Shown piece by piece: positions 22,315-32,629 of a stretch of 64,000 nucleotides of DNA; position 1 is the first letter of the stretch; each line of letters opens with the position of its first letter. The DNA is taken from the NCBI GenBank assembly GCA_947568835.1, contig OX387610.1:15481001-15545000 (forward strand), read 5' to 3'. The translations under genes were made by a program, and so were the position numbers. This DNA is from Protonemura montana. Its lineage: Eukaryota; Arthropoda; Insecta; Plecoptera; Nemouridae. Below the pieces are notes generated by a model. That model did no database searches. It was not told the origin of the DNA and saw nothing but the letters and a program-made list of their open reading frames with translations.

Positions 22315-23022
22315 TCAGATTTTCTGCTTCAGATTTTCTCTATGAGTTGGAGAGTCTATTTTCAGCCGAGCGAAGTCCACTTCAGCGTCGAGGTGTCCTT
22401 TCAAAGCCTCCATGATGTCGTTGAAAGCTCTTCAGCATTGACTCAACTAAATTGACCACATTTGATTGGGTAAGTTAAGTGATCTCTTTGCAAATTATAT
22501 TCTCAGATCGAAATAAACCTACGGTCGTTTGTTTACTCCTTCATGGAGACTTGCACTGCTGACATTGGCATGCCAAGTACATTCTTTCCGCAATGTATCC
22601 ACATGCATCTGCTGCCGCAATCCTGCCAAAGATTGATCTTCATTTGCATCAGCGGGAACTTCAGTCAGCCTCGGATTCCTGGCCGCTCGATCAGTAGACC
22701 TCAATTCCTACAAAGAAAATCAAATATATTTTCCATACACATAATTGGTTAGTTAATACAAAAATAAGCCAATTTGTTCGCGATTGTATTTCAGAAAATA
22801 CGAAGTACGTTAGCTTTTGAGTTATTTACCCTGATTATTTTATTTCGATGCATTTAGGAAGCTTTAACTTGGGCGTGAGCATCGCTAGCCGGTTTGCCTC
22901 TAGCATATCTCCGTCTAATGGCTGAGGCAGAGGAGCTTCCAATTCACGTTGCTCAATTACAAAGAAAGTTTGCATAGCCATAGCCACTTGGGTACCCTCC
23001 AAACCAGCTGAGCAAGACCAGT
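22315..23022 (-). other. Coding-like segments of an unresolved minus-strand gene
   Basis: Three segments look like exons. (1) 23022 down to about 22870 follows an acceptor TTACTGTAG and reads QVAMAMQTFFVIEQREL and LEAPLPQPLDGDMLEANRL. (2) 22707-22537 has an acceptor CTTTGTAG and a donor GTAAAC, and is exactly 57 codons (ELRSTDRAARNP...SASLHEG). (3) 22432-22315 reads AFNDIMEALKGHLDAEVDF and ends at a TGA. The phases between them do not join cleanly with the splice sites I can see, and I recognise no family. They may be distal exons of the gene at 25119-26060 or a separate or decayed gene. Confidence 0.3.
22805..22877 (-). repeat. Foldback/MITE-like internal fragment
   Basis: GATTATTTTATTTCGATGCA and TTTAGGAAGCTTTAACTTGG match the internal part of the 31541-31930 element in reverse. 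It abuts the coding-like segment at 22870-23022. Confidence 0.7.
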
Positions 23023-23025
23023 CTA

Positions 23026-25122
23026 CAGTAAGATAGGGATTCAGTAAGATAGGGATTCAGTAAGATAGGGTTCAGTAAGATAGGGTTCAGTAAGATAGGG
23101 ATTCAGTAAGATAGGGATTCAGTAAGATAGGGATTCAGTAAGATAGGGATTCAGTAAGATAGGGATTCAGTAAGATAGGGATTCAGTAAGATAGGGATTC
23201 AGTAAGATAGGGTTCAGTAAGATAGGGTTCAGTAAGATAGGGTTCAGTAAGATAGGGTTCAGTAAGATAAGGATTCAGTAAGATAGGGTTTCAGTAAGAT
23301 AGGGATTCAGTAAGATAGGGATTCAGTAAGATAGGGTTCAGTAAGATAGGGATTCAGTAAGATAGGGTTCAGTAAGATAGGGTTCAGTAAGATAGGGATT
23401 CAGTAAGATAGGGTTCAGTAAGATAGGATTCAGTAAGATAGGGTTCAGTAAGATAGGGTTCAGTAAGATAGGGTTCAGTAAGATAGGGTTCAGTAAGATA
23501 GGGTTCAGTAAGATAGGGATTCAGTAAGATAGGGTTCAGTAAGATAGGGTTCAGTAAGATAGGGATTCAGTAAGATATTGTTCAGTAAGATAGGGTTCAG
23601 TAAGATAGGGATTCAGTAAGATAGGGATTCAGTAAGATAGGGATTCAGTAAGATAGGGTTCAGTAAGATAGGGTTCAGTAAGATAGGGATTCAGTAAGAT
23701 ATTGTTCAGTAAGATAGGGTTCAATTAGATAGGGATTCAGTAAGATAGGGATTCAGTAAGATAGGGATTCAGTAAGATAGGGTTCAGTAAGATAGGGTTC
23801 AGTAAGATAGGGTTCAGTTAGATAGGGTTCAGTAAGATAGGGTTCAGTAAGATAGGGTTCAGTAAGATAGGGTTCAGTAAGATAGGGATTCAGTAAGATA
23901 GGGTTCAATAAGATAGGATTCAGTAAGATAGGGTTCAGTAAGATAGGGTTCAGTAAGATAGGGTTCAGTAAGATAGGGATTCAGTAAGATAGGGATTCAG
24001 TAAGTTAGGGATTCAGTAAGATAGGGTTCAGTAAGATAGGGTTCAGTAAGATAGGGATTCAGTAAGATAGGGTTCAGTAAGATATGGTTCAGTAAGATAG
24101 GGTTCAGTAAGATAGGGATTCAGTAAGATAGGGTTCAGTAAGATAGGGATTCAGTAAGATAGGGATTCAGTAAGATAGGGATTCAGTAAGATAGGGATTC
24201 AGTAAGATAGGGTTCAGTAAGATAGGGTTCAGTAAGATAGGGTTCAGTAAGATAGGGTTCAGTAAGATAAGGATTCAGTAAGATAGGGATTCAGTAAGAT
24301 AGGGTTCAGTAAGATAGGGTTCAGTAAGATAGGGTTCAGTAAGATAAGGATTCAGTAAGATAGGGATTCAGTAAGATAGGGATTCAGTAAGATAGGGTTC
24401 AGTAAGATAGGGTTCAGTAAGATAGGGTTCAGTAAGATAGGGATTCAGTAAGATATGGTTCAATTAGATAGGGATTCAGTAAGATAGGGATTCAGTAAGA
24501 TAGGGATTCAGTAAGATAGGGTTCAGTAAGATAGGGTTCAGTAAGATAGGGTTCAGTTAGATAGGGTTCAGTAAGATAGGGTTCAGTAAGATAGGGTTCA
24601 GTAAGATAGGGTTCAATAAGATAGGGATTCAGTAAGATAGGGTTCAATAAGATAGGATTCAGTAAGATAGGGTTCAGTAAGATAGGGTTCAGTAAGATAG
24701 GGTTCAGTAAGATAGGGATTCAGTAAGATAGGGATTCAGTAAGATAGGGTTCAGTAAGATAGGGTTCAGTAAGATAGGGATTCAGTAAGATAGGGTTCAG
24801 TAAGATATGGTTCAGTAAGATAGGGTTCAGTAAGATAGGGATTCAGTAAGATAGGGTTCAGTAAGATAGGGTTCAGTAAGATAGGGATTCAGTAAGATAG
24901 GGTTCAGTAAGATAGGGTTCAGTAAGATTGGGTTCAGTAAGATAGGGTTCAGTAAGATAGGGATTCAGTAAGATAGGGTTCAGTAAGATAGGGTTCAGTA
25001 AGATAGGGATTCAGTAAGATAGGGTTCAGTAAGATAGGGTTCAGTAAGATAGGGTTCAGTAAGATAGGGTTTAGTAAGATAGGGGTTCAGTAAGATAGGG
25101 ATTCAGTAAGATAGGGTTCAGT
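23026..25122. repeat. 2.1 kb minisatellite, 15/16 bp unit (TTCAGTAAGATAGGG)
   Basis: About 135 tandem units alternate between a 15 bp form (GTTCAGTAAGATAGG) and a 16 bp form with an extra A (GATTCAGTAAGATAGG). Rare variants include GTTAGATAG, AAGATATTG and AAGATAAGG. Long blocks of the 15/16 pattern recur, which implies segmental amplification. The array separates the coding-like segments at 22.3-23.0 kb from those at 25.1-26.1 kb. Confidence 0.97.
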
Positions 25123-26060
25123 TGAATTGACTCTGTGCGATGAGTGTGCACATCTTGGGCTGACAAGAACATAATGTAACGGAGATGGCTGACCAGAGGT
25201 GGATAGTTGGCAGCAATGTTGGTTTTCAACTGTTTAGTTACCCAAAAAACAAAGAAGTAAGATTAAACATTTGATAAAGCAATTACAAATACCAGCTTGC
25301 GGATGCGTTTGAAAAATACATCCGTGGGCAAGGCACACACTTAGCCAAGAATTGTGCCAGGTAAATGAGGAATCAAAGACGGATCAAATGTATATTAGAA
25401 TTATGGCCAACTTCTCTGTCTGCTCGATTACCTTGTAACATTGTTTCCATTTCTTTCCATTTCTCGAGTTCGAGAGACACTAATATTTGGGTATCCTGGA
25501 ATACTCCTATACATTGAACCGATAAGGCAGGAAATCCCATCTTCTTTGAAGGTTGAAGTAGCAGGCGCATCTTCCGCCCGGAAGGATGGTCCATTTGTGC
25601 TTGCTGCCTTCCTGCTTGTGACTTATAATATTTATTTCCCTGCGAGCAATCGTATCGAGGAAATTTCTTTACTTAGAACGGACAACCGAAGAAGGGAACA
25701 GCATTTCCTGCTCCGAAGAACATTTGCCGTTTTTCGTGAACCAAAGCTGTCCTGTAAATTGAGTAAGTTAATAAATGCCAGAAAAAGATTTAAACGTTTC
25801 TATTATTGACTACAGTTGTAGGGTGTAAGTAGCACATACATAACTATAGGTACCTTGATTATATGTTTTACTATAAAACGTTAAACGATATGTATATGTT
25901 CTACTTGTGGAAAATGAGTAGTCTGCTGCTTTGATTTCAGTGAGAAATGAGGCAAAGCTCTCTTGGTCGTCTACATGGCCCGAATAAGTTGCTCATTCTT
26001 TGCGGAAGTTTTGTAGCTGATGTGCTAGCATGCAGGCAAAACCTGCCATGGCTTTCAAAT
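25119..26060 (-). CDS. Unrecognised multi-exon gene (partial model)
   Basis: Exon-like segments are 26060-25905, 25751-25673, 25639-25432, 25339-25293 and 25229 to about 25119. The last three are phase-consistent: ...EKWKEMETMLQ, then G|TG joins to VCALPTDVFFKRIRKL, then LKTNIAANYPPLVSHLRYIM and FLSAQDVHTHR. The earlier segments read MAGFACMLAHQLQNFRKE-stop, then YSGHVDDQESFASFLTEI, and QLWFTKNGKCSSEQEMLF; an in-frame TGA interrupts the first. The final segment runs into the minisatellite with no clear donor. I do not recognise the family. The end (R-KLL then YPPLV.HLR then LSAQ) weakly recalls the C-terminus of the meiotic protein MEI4, from memory only. The 5' end lies back to back with the FAM192A homologue. 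Confidence 0.4.
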
Positions 26061-26302
26061 CTGCAAAGTTAATAAACATTCCAGTTGCAATATACGTGTC
26101 TTTCGTTATATTTATCTGTGTATTAAACTTAAAGCCGAAATATTCTATCTAGGCCACTGCGATGTGTGCCGGCAAATATCAACAAGGAATTTCAGAGGTT
26201 AAAATGCCCATTTCGCCGAGTTAAAAGATGTAAATTACTAACAAATATATGACATGAAATACAAGCGACATATTACCATATATCACGATCGAAGTGACTT
26301 AC

Positions 26303-26846
26303 TGAAGACATTTGCTGAAGCATAATTGACAGGTAAGCTGACCGCTACTCGAGCTAGAACCGCTAGAACGAACCCACATCTAGCAGTGAATGCCAACTGA
26401 TGCCTATTGCCTACCTTGTCCCTACCTGTGCCAACCAAGTGCCAACGGTCTTTGGTGCCAACCAAAGGTGCCAACCATTGAAATTAGTGCTTCTGTCAGA
26501 GACAAAGTGGCAGCGAATTTTGTGACAGCCAGTCGTAAAATCTACCGATAATTCTTCAACGCTTCGCATTTATTACAGTAAGTTTTAAATGTGAATTCAA
26601 TTGGATGATACATAACTACGTATTATAAGACTGAAGCACTTGTTTATTTAAGAGGATGATTCTTTAAAAAAATATCTCTGGAGAAAATAATATTTTAACC
26701 TAAAAAAAGCAAAAAATAAACACCATATGATCCATAAAGCAATACCATGTACTAAAACATCTTTGTTCAAGAGTAAGTTCTGCTTGCAGTTGCGGAATTG
26801 TTGTATTTTTTTATTTCCATTCCAGTTTCATTGTGCAGTAGGCATT
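26303..26846. promoter_or_regulatory. Divergent intergenic region, possible shared promoter
   Basis: A strong minus-strand donor (TCTTCA|GTAAGT, ending at 26303) suggests a 5' non-coding exon of the minus-strand gene here. The FAM192A start lies at 26847 on the plus strand. A short GGTGCCAACC repeat sits at 26425-26478. No TATA box was identified; promoter assignment is inference from geometry. Confidence 0.3.
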
Positions 26847-29176
26847 ATGAGTTCGGGATTCGTCACCGAGACTGAGTTAGCGGAGCAACGAAAAGTGAGA
26901 CAAGAGGAGTGGGAGAAAGTGCGGAAACCAGATGAACCAGAAGGTGAGATTATTTGCCTACAAGGCACTATTCCATTCGCCCATCTAAAGCATGCGAGAG
27001 CTCAACTTACGCACATCGTTCAATTCACAGAAGCGCCAGAACAAAAGTACGACCATCGATCGCTGTTCGAACGACTAGAGGAGCAAAAGAACAAGCGAGA
27101 GCTGGAATATGAGGAAACACACAAGCTAAGTATGTAAATGAAGCTATCTACGCAATCAAGCCTCGAGGCTGTTATCAATTACACGACAGAAACTCAATGT
27201 CTCCGTCACTTTTTCTTCAGAGAATATGATCCGCGGACTGGACGACGACGAGGTTGATTTCTTGGACCTCGTTGAAAAGAGCAAGATGGACGCCGAACTG
27301 AAAACGAGTCGCGACGAGGCTCGTGAACTGAAGGAGTACCGAGATGCCGTACGTGTTTGATTCACTTGTCAAACATCTTCTCTCGATGAAATCCGGTTCG
27401 GTAATTTGAAGTTGTCGGTGTTTGCAGGTCGCCAAGGCAGAGGAAGCTTCGCTGGACCACAGAATCAAGACTGAGATTAAAGTACGACCGTTGACCAACA
27501 ACAGTGGATCTTCAGGGTTAGTCTTAATGTCAGGGCAGAGTCAATAAAATATCTTCATCCAGAGTCAATAAGAGTCATCCAGAGCCAATAAGAGTCATCC
27601 AGAGCCAATAAGAGTCATCCAGAGCCAATAAGAGTCATCCAGAGTCAATTAGAGTCATCCAGAGCCAATAAGAGTCATCCAGAGCCAATAAGAGTCATCC
27701 AGAGTCAATAAGAGTCATCCAGAGCCAATAAGAGTCATCCAGAGTCATGCAGAGTCAATAAGAGTCATCCAGAGCCAATTAGAGTCATCCAGAGCCAATA
27801 AGAGTCATCCAGAGCCAATTAGAGTCATCCAGAGCCAATAAGAGTCATCCAGAGCCAATAAGAGTCATCCAGAGTCATGCAGAGTCAATAAGAGTCATCC
27901 AGAGCCAATTAGAGTCATCCAGAGCCAATAAGAGTCATCCAGAGCCAATAAGAGTCATCCAGAGCCAATAAGAGTCATGCAGAGTCAATAAGAGTCATCC
28001 AGAGCCAATAAGAGTCATCCAGAGCCAATAAGAGTCATCCAGAGTCATCCAGAGTCAATAAGAGTCATCCAGAGCATGTTGTTGACAGCTACAATATTGA
28101 CAGTTGTGAAACGTTGTGATCTTCGCTTGTTTGCTTTCAGCCGCAGCTCCCAAGGTCGACTACTGGCCGGGGTTGTTGTTCGAAAGAGACCCTCGGAAGC
28201 TGCCGTGGAGCCACCTGTTGAAGCTTCTGTTGAAGCATCTGTTGAACCACCTGTTGAACCACCTGTTGAAGCACCTGCCGTGAAGAAGGCCAAGGTGGAT
28301 GGTGTGGCGATGACTTGCATTGGAATTCTCCCTGGACTCGGTAAGTGTTTGTTCTTCGAACTGCGTGTGAGGCCATCTTGAGTTCAACCAATCTGCACCA
28401 ATTAACATTGCTATTCTATTTGTGAAACCAAATTGCAAACGCTTGCTATGTGCGGGGTATTTTATTATTATGAACACTAATAATACAAAAATGATAGAGT
28501 CATGTTTGATAAAGTGAAGAATGATGACTAGAGCTGGCTGTGAGTTGTTAATACCAAGTACTGTAGCGGTGGATATTTCTATTGGTGAACGTTAGATTTA
28601 ACAAATATTATCATTGCTAGTACGTACAGGCAAACGAGTATCGCTTCTGTATTTGCTTGTAACGACTCTTACTGCGTTCTTCTGCATTTTTATTTTCATA
28701 TGTTTTAATTTTTTTCCTTAAAAAAAACTGCAATTTGCATGTAACAACAGGTGGCAGGAAAAATACTAAAACTATTTACCAGAACTATTTTCTAAAACTA
28801 ATTCTAACGCATTTCTTCTGAAAATTATAACATTTCTTTCAGTCCCTTCCATTGCACTTTTCTTCTTTCCGTTCCAATCTTTGCCCGTTCTATTTGTCTG
28901 TGTCTTTCTTCATATTTTTTATAACAACCTTATCTTCGTGTTTTCATCTATTACTATCTTTTCACTCAACTCCCTGACCTCCCTGAAGATTGAATGCAAT
29001 AAAAGATGCATCGCAGGCAACTGACTCGTCTGTTTGTTATGTTGGTAGGTTCGTACCCTGACTCCAGCGACAGCGAGGCAAGCTCAGACACCGACCAAGA
29101 GATCCTCGTAGCCAAGAGCCAACTCGATCTTCTCGGCAGGAAGATAACGCGACCCAAGTCCAACGCTTCTCACTAA
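26847..29176 (+). CDS. PSME3IP1: FAM192A/PSME3IP1 (NIP30) homologue, complete
   Basis: Nuclear protein that in vertebrates binds the proteasome activator PSME3 (PA28-gamma). Six exons: 26847-26943, 27031-27129, 27221-27348, 27428-27516, 28141-28340, 29049-29176. Splice phases are all consistent, giving 246 residues (human about 254). The start FVTETELAEQRKVRQEEWEK matches the family N-terminus, followed by DHRSLFERLEEQK, NMIRGLDDDEVDFLD, a KxxRLLAG-like block, CIGILPGLG and a Ser/Asp-rich end (YPDSSDSEASSD). The family CIGILPGLG-(Y)-SSDSE signature spans the junction 28340/29049. An extended VEPPVEASVEAS repeat (12 bp coding units, about 28200-28270) is not in the human protein as I recall it. 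The minisatellite at 27549-28076 fills the intron before exon 5. Confidence 0.95.
27549..28076. repeat. 20 bp minisatellite (AGAGTCATCCAGAGCCAATA), about 26 copies
   Basis: Tandem units with GCC/GTC and AATA/AATT variants and occasional 10 bp half units (CAGAGTCATG), in the FAM192A intron 27517-28140. Confidence 0.95.
28423..28482 (-). repeat. SINE-like family tail fragment
   Basis: AAATTGCAAACGCTTGCTAT then GCGGGGTATTTTATTATTATGAACACT, matching the tail of the 34511-34690 element. Confidence 0.65.
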
Positions 29177-30189
29177 TCTAGCGATCGTGACCTCTCTGAA
29201 GAAACCCACACGATCTCGACAGTTACAAGCTCACCAACCAAACAACTTTACTTTTGTCACATCATTTTGTGTGCAAAGCACAGAAAAAAATACCCCACTG
29301 AAGTCCAAAGAGTTTTTTTGTCAAACAGAACCATGATTTGTTTGAGGTTTTCACTTTGTTTACGTGCCTAATTTCTTGAGCTCTTTTCACTTTCTCCATC
29401 AGAAACAATCAGCATCTTATGAGTTGAATCACAAACAAGGCACTGGTTTATTCTGTCAACACTGCTGGGTCTTGCAACTGAGTTATGTCATTTATTTAGA
29501 TCAGCTGTCAAGATCAGCTGTTTGATCATTCATACCCGAGTTTTAGATGAAATCTGATTTAAATTTCAAACGCTTGCAATGCACGGGGTATTTAATTAAT
29601 ATGGACACTATAAGTTATAACCGTTTCAAAAATTGATGCCTAAACAGAAATCAGATAATGTTGATATTAATAAAATACCTGAGGTAATAATGTTTCAAAT
29701 GCTGATTAACTTATCACTGATTGTTTAGCAAAGTTGTATAGAAAACAATAAACAGCAAATAAAATGATCCATGTACAATGTATTGATGTTAAACAAGGAC
29801 AGAACTAGAATACAGGAGGCAGTGATTGAAATGTATTGTTTGTAAAACCCAAGTGAATCTCAATGAAAGTTTGCGTTTATTATGATAATACAATATTAAA
29901 TAACAAGTTAAGCTGGAAATTACGAAGACGTAATCATTGGAAAGCGTCGTAACGTTCATTTATTCATCGCACTGCCGTCGCTTACTGAAGAAATAAAAAG
30001 AGAAACAAACTTCTCGAGTTCTTTGGGTTAAAAGTCGAGGAACAATTCATCGTTGGATGTCAGCAGCTTCTGGAATGATGCGGTCGAGTGTCCAGGTTTT
30101 AAGTTGCAGAGGATGCACTTGTGTCAAACTGACTTTCAAAAAGATGCCAGTTAAGTAATAATTCACTGCGACAAAAATACTGTCTGACG
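29177..30189. other. FAM192A 3' region and intergenic
   Basis: 3' UTR and downstream sequence. A SINE-like tail (CAAACGCTTGCAATGCACGG...AAAATTGATGCC) lies at 29568-29645 in reverse orientation. AATAAA-type hexamers near 29748 and 29993. No further gene seen. Confidence 0.5.
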
Positions 30190-30345
30190 AAATTTCATTT
30201 CGTTATTTCTCGCAGATTACTCGCATTTGAGACTGGTTTACACTCAATTAATCTTTATTAATGCTAACCTCAACGATTGATAAACACGTATCTCGATATT
30301 TTGACTCGTTATCATTGAATTGTTGAGGTTACCACGTGCTGCCGG
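30190..30345 (+). repeat. Dispersed repeat C, copy 2
   Basis: Closely matches 11995-12150 (TTTCGTTATTTCT, GATTACTCGCATTTGAG, CTGGTTTACACTCAATTAAT). Confidence 0.75.
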
Positions 30346-30604
30346 CCTCATTTGCTCGGCAGCGAGTTCAACGTTGGCGCCGTGACTCCCGACATTCTAC
30401 GCTAAGATTACTAAAATAAATAACCGGGAGGGGAATGTGTTCCACTCGATGAACTGGCAAGAATATGGTTTGACGTCGTCTTCAGAGAAGATATCGTTGC
30501 TATGACTACTCTGACGAAACTGTTCATTAGCCCGAGGAAAACAAAAGTTTTCGACATTTTCCAATTTGTTTTCGTTGGGGCGTTTTCATTTTCGTGGCGT
30601 CGAG

Positions 30605-30685
30605 TCTCAAAGAAATAAATAATTAAATCACCGTGACAACCTAACCTAGAAAATAAGATCACCGTGACAACCTAACCTAGAAAAT
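30605..30685. repeat. Short tandem duplication (about 38 bp)
   Basis: The segment ATCACCGTGACAACCTAACC...TAGAAAATAA occurs twice in direct succession. Confidence 0.8.
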
Positions 30686-30959
30686 AATTGCAGCAAATAG
30701 TGACTAAATGACAGGTGCAACCTTGACTAGCTTTACTTGGCAAGAAGTTTCGGCAAAGAAAACAACTGCAGTTTTCGAACGCTACGTAAAAAGAGCGACA
30801 ATCGAAGCTTGTTCTTGTCGAGAAACAACCGCAGTTTCAACAACCTTTATTTTAAACTAGTGTTAAGTTGAGGTTAAGTTGACTCCACAATTTCACATTC
30901 AAATTGTAATCAAAGTCGTCTCTCTTAACCAAGGTTAACCAGTCGTTTAACAATATACG

Positions 30960-31290
30960 CGTCGGTTTGTCAGTCGTCTGTTAAGAAGATAACAGTCCGT
31001 TAATTTGTTATTTGCATAGCAACAGCTAATCGGTAGATGTTCTTTGTTTGCTAACCGTCTGTTAAGCACTTAACGGACCGGTTACAAACCGGCGAGACGA
31101 AAAGAAGCCGCCGCATTTTAATAAAATAAATAATAACCTTACGAGCCAGTTCTTAAACAGTCTGTTAAGATCTTAACAGACCGCTAAGTTGTTATTTTCT
31201 TAGCAACAGCCAATCAGATGTTGTTTGTTTGTTAACGATCTGTTAGTGACTTAACAGGCCGCTTACAAACCGGCGCTGGATCTTGGGTTT
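30960..31290. repeat. Diverged tandem pair with TTAAC palindromes
   Basis: Two related blocks of about 170 bp, each with CTGTTAAG palindromes, TAGCAACAGC(C/T)AATC, GTTTGTTAACCGTCTGTTA-like text and TTACAAACCGGCG. The second block holds a perfect 18 bp palindrome CTGTTAAGATCTTAACAG. Confidence 0.7.
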
Positions 31291-31540
31291 AAAGCCAAGT
31301 TTAAAGCGTGTGCACGTGAACTCCAGGTCGGCCAACTAAACCAACGGAAGAACGGGAAGAACGCAGCGGAAGACTGAAGAACTGTCTGCGTTGGAAGCTG
31401 CCACGCTTAGTGCCGCAACAAAATCACGAGGCACTTGAGTTTCACATTTTGAACTTTGTACGACTTTTAGTTCGTACGAAGAATAGAAAGTGCGATGAGC
31501 GATGTGTAAAGTGTTATGAATTATGACAGTTTATAGCACT

Positions 31541-31930
31541 AGTTTTAACAAAAACTATTTCAACTGGGTTTTGAATGCTAAGTGAAGAACAACTAAATTT
31601 CCCAACGTTTTGTAACTTGTACCTGTTACTTTATCAAGGGTAAGAGCAGTCCTGACAATTTTCCGAAAACAAAAGAACCACACAAAATTATAACAATTAC
31701 CAAGTTCAAGCTTCTTAAATGCATCTAAATAAAATAATCAGGGTCAATAACTCAAAAACTAATGTATTTTGTATTTTCTGAAATAAAATCCCGAACAAAT
31801 TGGCATTTTTTACCAACTAACCAATTATGTGTTTTGATAAAGTAACAGGTACAAGTTACGAAACGTTGTGAAATTCAGTTGTTCTTCACTCGGCATTCAA
31901 AACCCAGTTGAAATAGTTTTTGTTAAAGTT
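31541..31930. mobile_element. Foldback/MITE-like element with about 96 bp terminal inverted repeats
   Basis: The left arm 31541-31636 (TTTTAACAAAAACTATTTCA...TACTTTATCAA) is complementary to the right arm 31834-31930 with about six differences. The about 195 bp interior has no coding capacity. Related or partial copies occur at 905-1175, 18775-18850, 20095-20175, 22805-22877 and 46345-46560. No target duplication was found by eye, so the class is not assigned. Confidence 0.85.
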
Positions 31931-32159
31931 GTGTAGTTCTTTGCTTCATTCATTGTACCCAACCTCGGCAGCTAGAAACTGTGAACATGATCTGTGGATG
32001 AAAGCGTTGCTATGGTTTCACCGATGATTGTTGAGTTCTTGAAAGCGAAAGCGTCGAAGTAAAGCGAGAGTAGGGAACTTACCGAGAGGTGAGTGGCAGG
32101 TCGCGGACATTTGAAGGTTAAAGTTTCGGTTGACTTTATCACTGGAGAGAAGAGACTGA

Positions 32160-32255
32160 TTCTATATGTGGGATAGGGTTAGGGGTAGGGGTAGAGGTAG
32201 GGTAGGGGTGGGTGAGGTAGGGTAGTGCTAGGGTAGGGCTAGGGTAGTATGAAGA
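32160..32255. repeat. Degenerate GGGTA/GGGTAG repeat
   Basis: G-rich strand of irregular GGGGTA, GGGTAG and GGGCTAG units, in the 3' flank of the SELENOI homologue. Confidence 0.8.
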
Positions 32256-32629
32256 TAGCTTGGTAGAAGGGGTAAACAATGATGAATGTTAGATTGGTCT
32301 GCTTCACCCAATACTTCCCCTACTCTCCCGACCAACACGACATTATTTAAGCCGACAATGTTCGTGATCTCCGACACGGCAGCGGCACGAACCCGCAGCA
32401 AGCGTCTCGACCACCTGCCGCTCTGCTCGTCGCCGTAGCAACTCAAGGAAACGTAACCGCACTTCACGGTCTCGACTTGTAATTCCAGCGTCGGACAAAA
32501 AGAACGTCCGCCGTTTCACAAAACAAAGCTTCGTACAGACGCGTTGCGATGGCTTGCAGGTGCGTGGGAACGTTCCGGCACGTTCTAGAACATCCAGCAT
32601 GTGTTCTATTGTGTTCTTACGGGCTGGTC

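Noticed and set aside
25905..26060. Reading the in-frame TGA of the unrecognised gene as a second selenocysteine
   Set aside because: No known selenoprotein family match, no Cys-homologue alignment and no SECIS; pseudogene, upstream ORF or unseen splicing are simpler.
28045..28477. Minus-strand frames of 84-105 codons
   Set aside because: Antisense of FAM192A exon 5 with its 12 bp coding repeat.
32336..32366. Stable hairpin in the SELENOI 3' UTR as a SECIS candidate
   Set aside because: Stem CACG-ACATT/AATGT-CGTG is good, but the required UGA/GA quartet and the AA apical motif at the right distance are missing.
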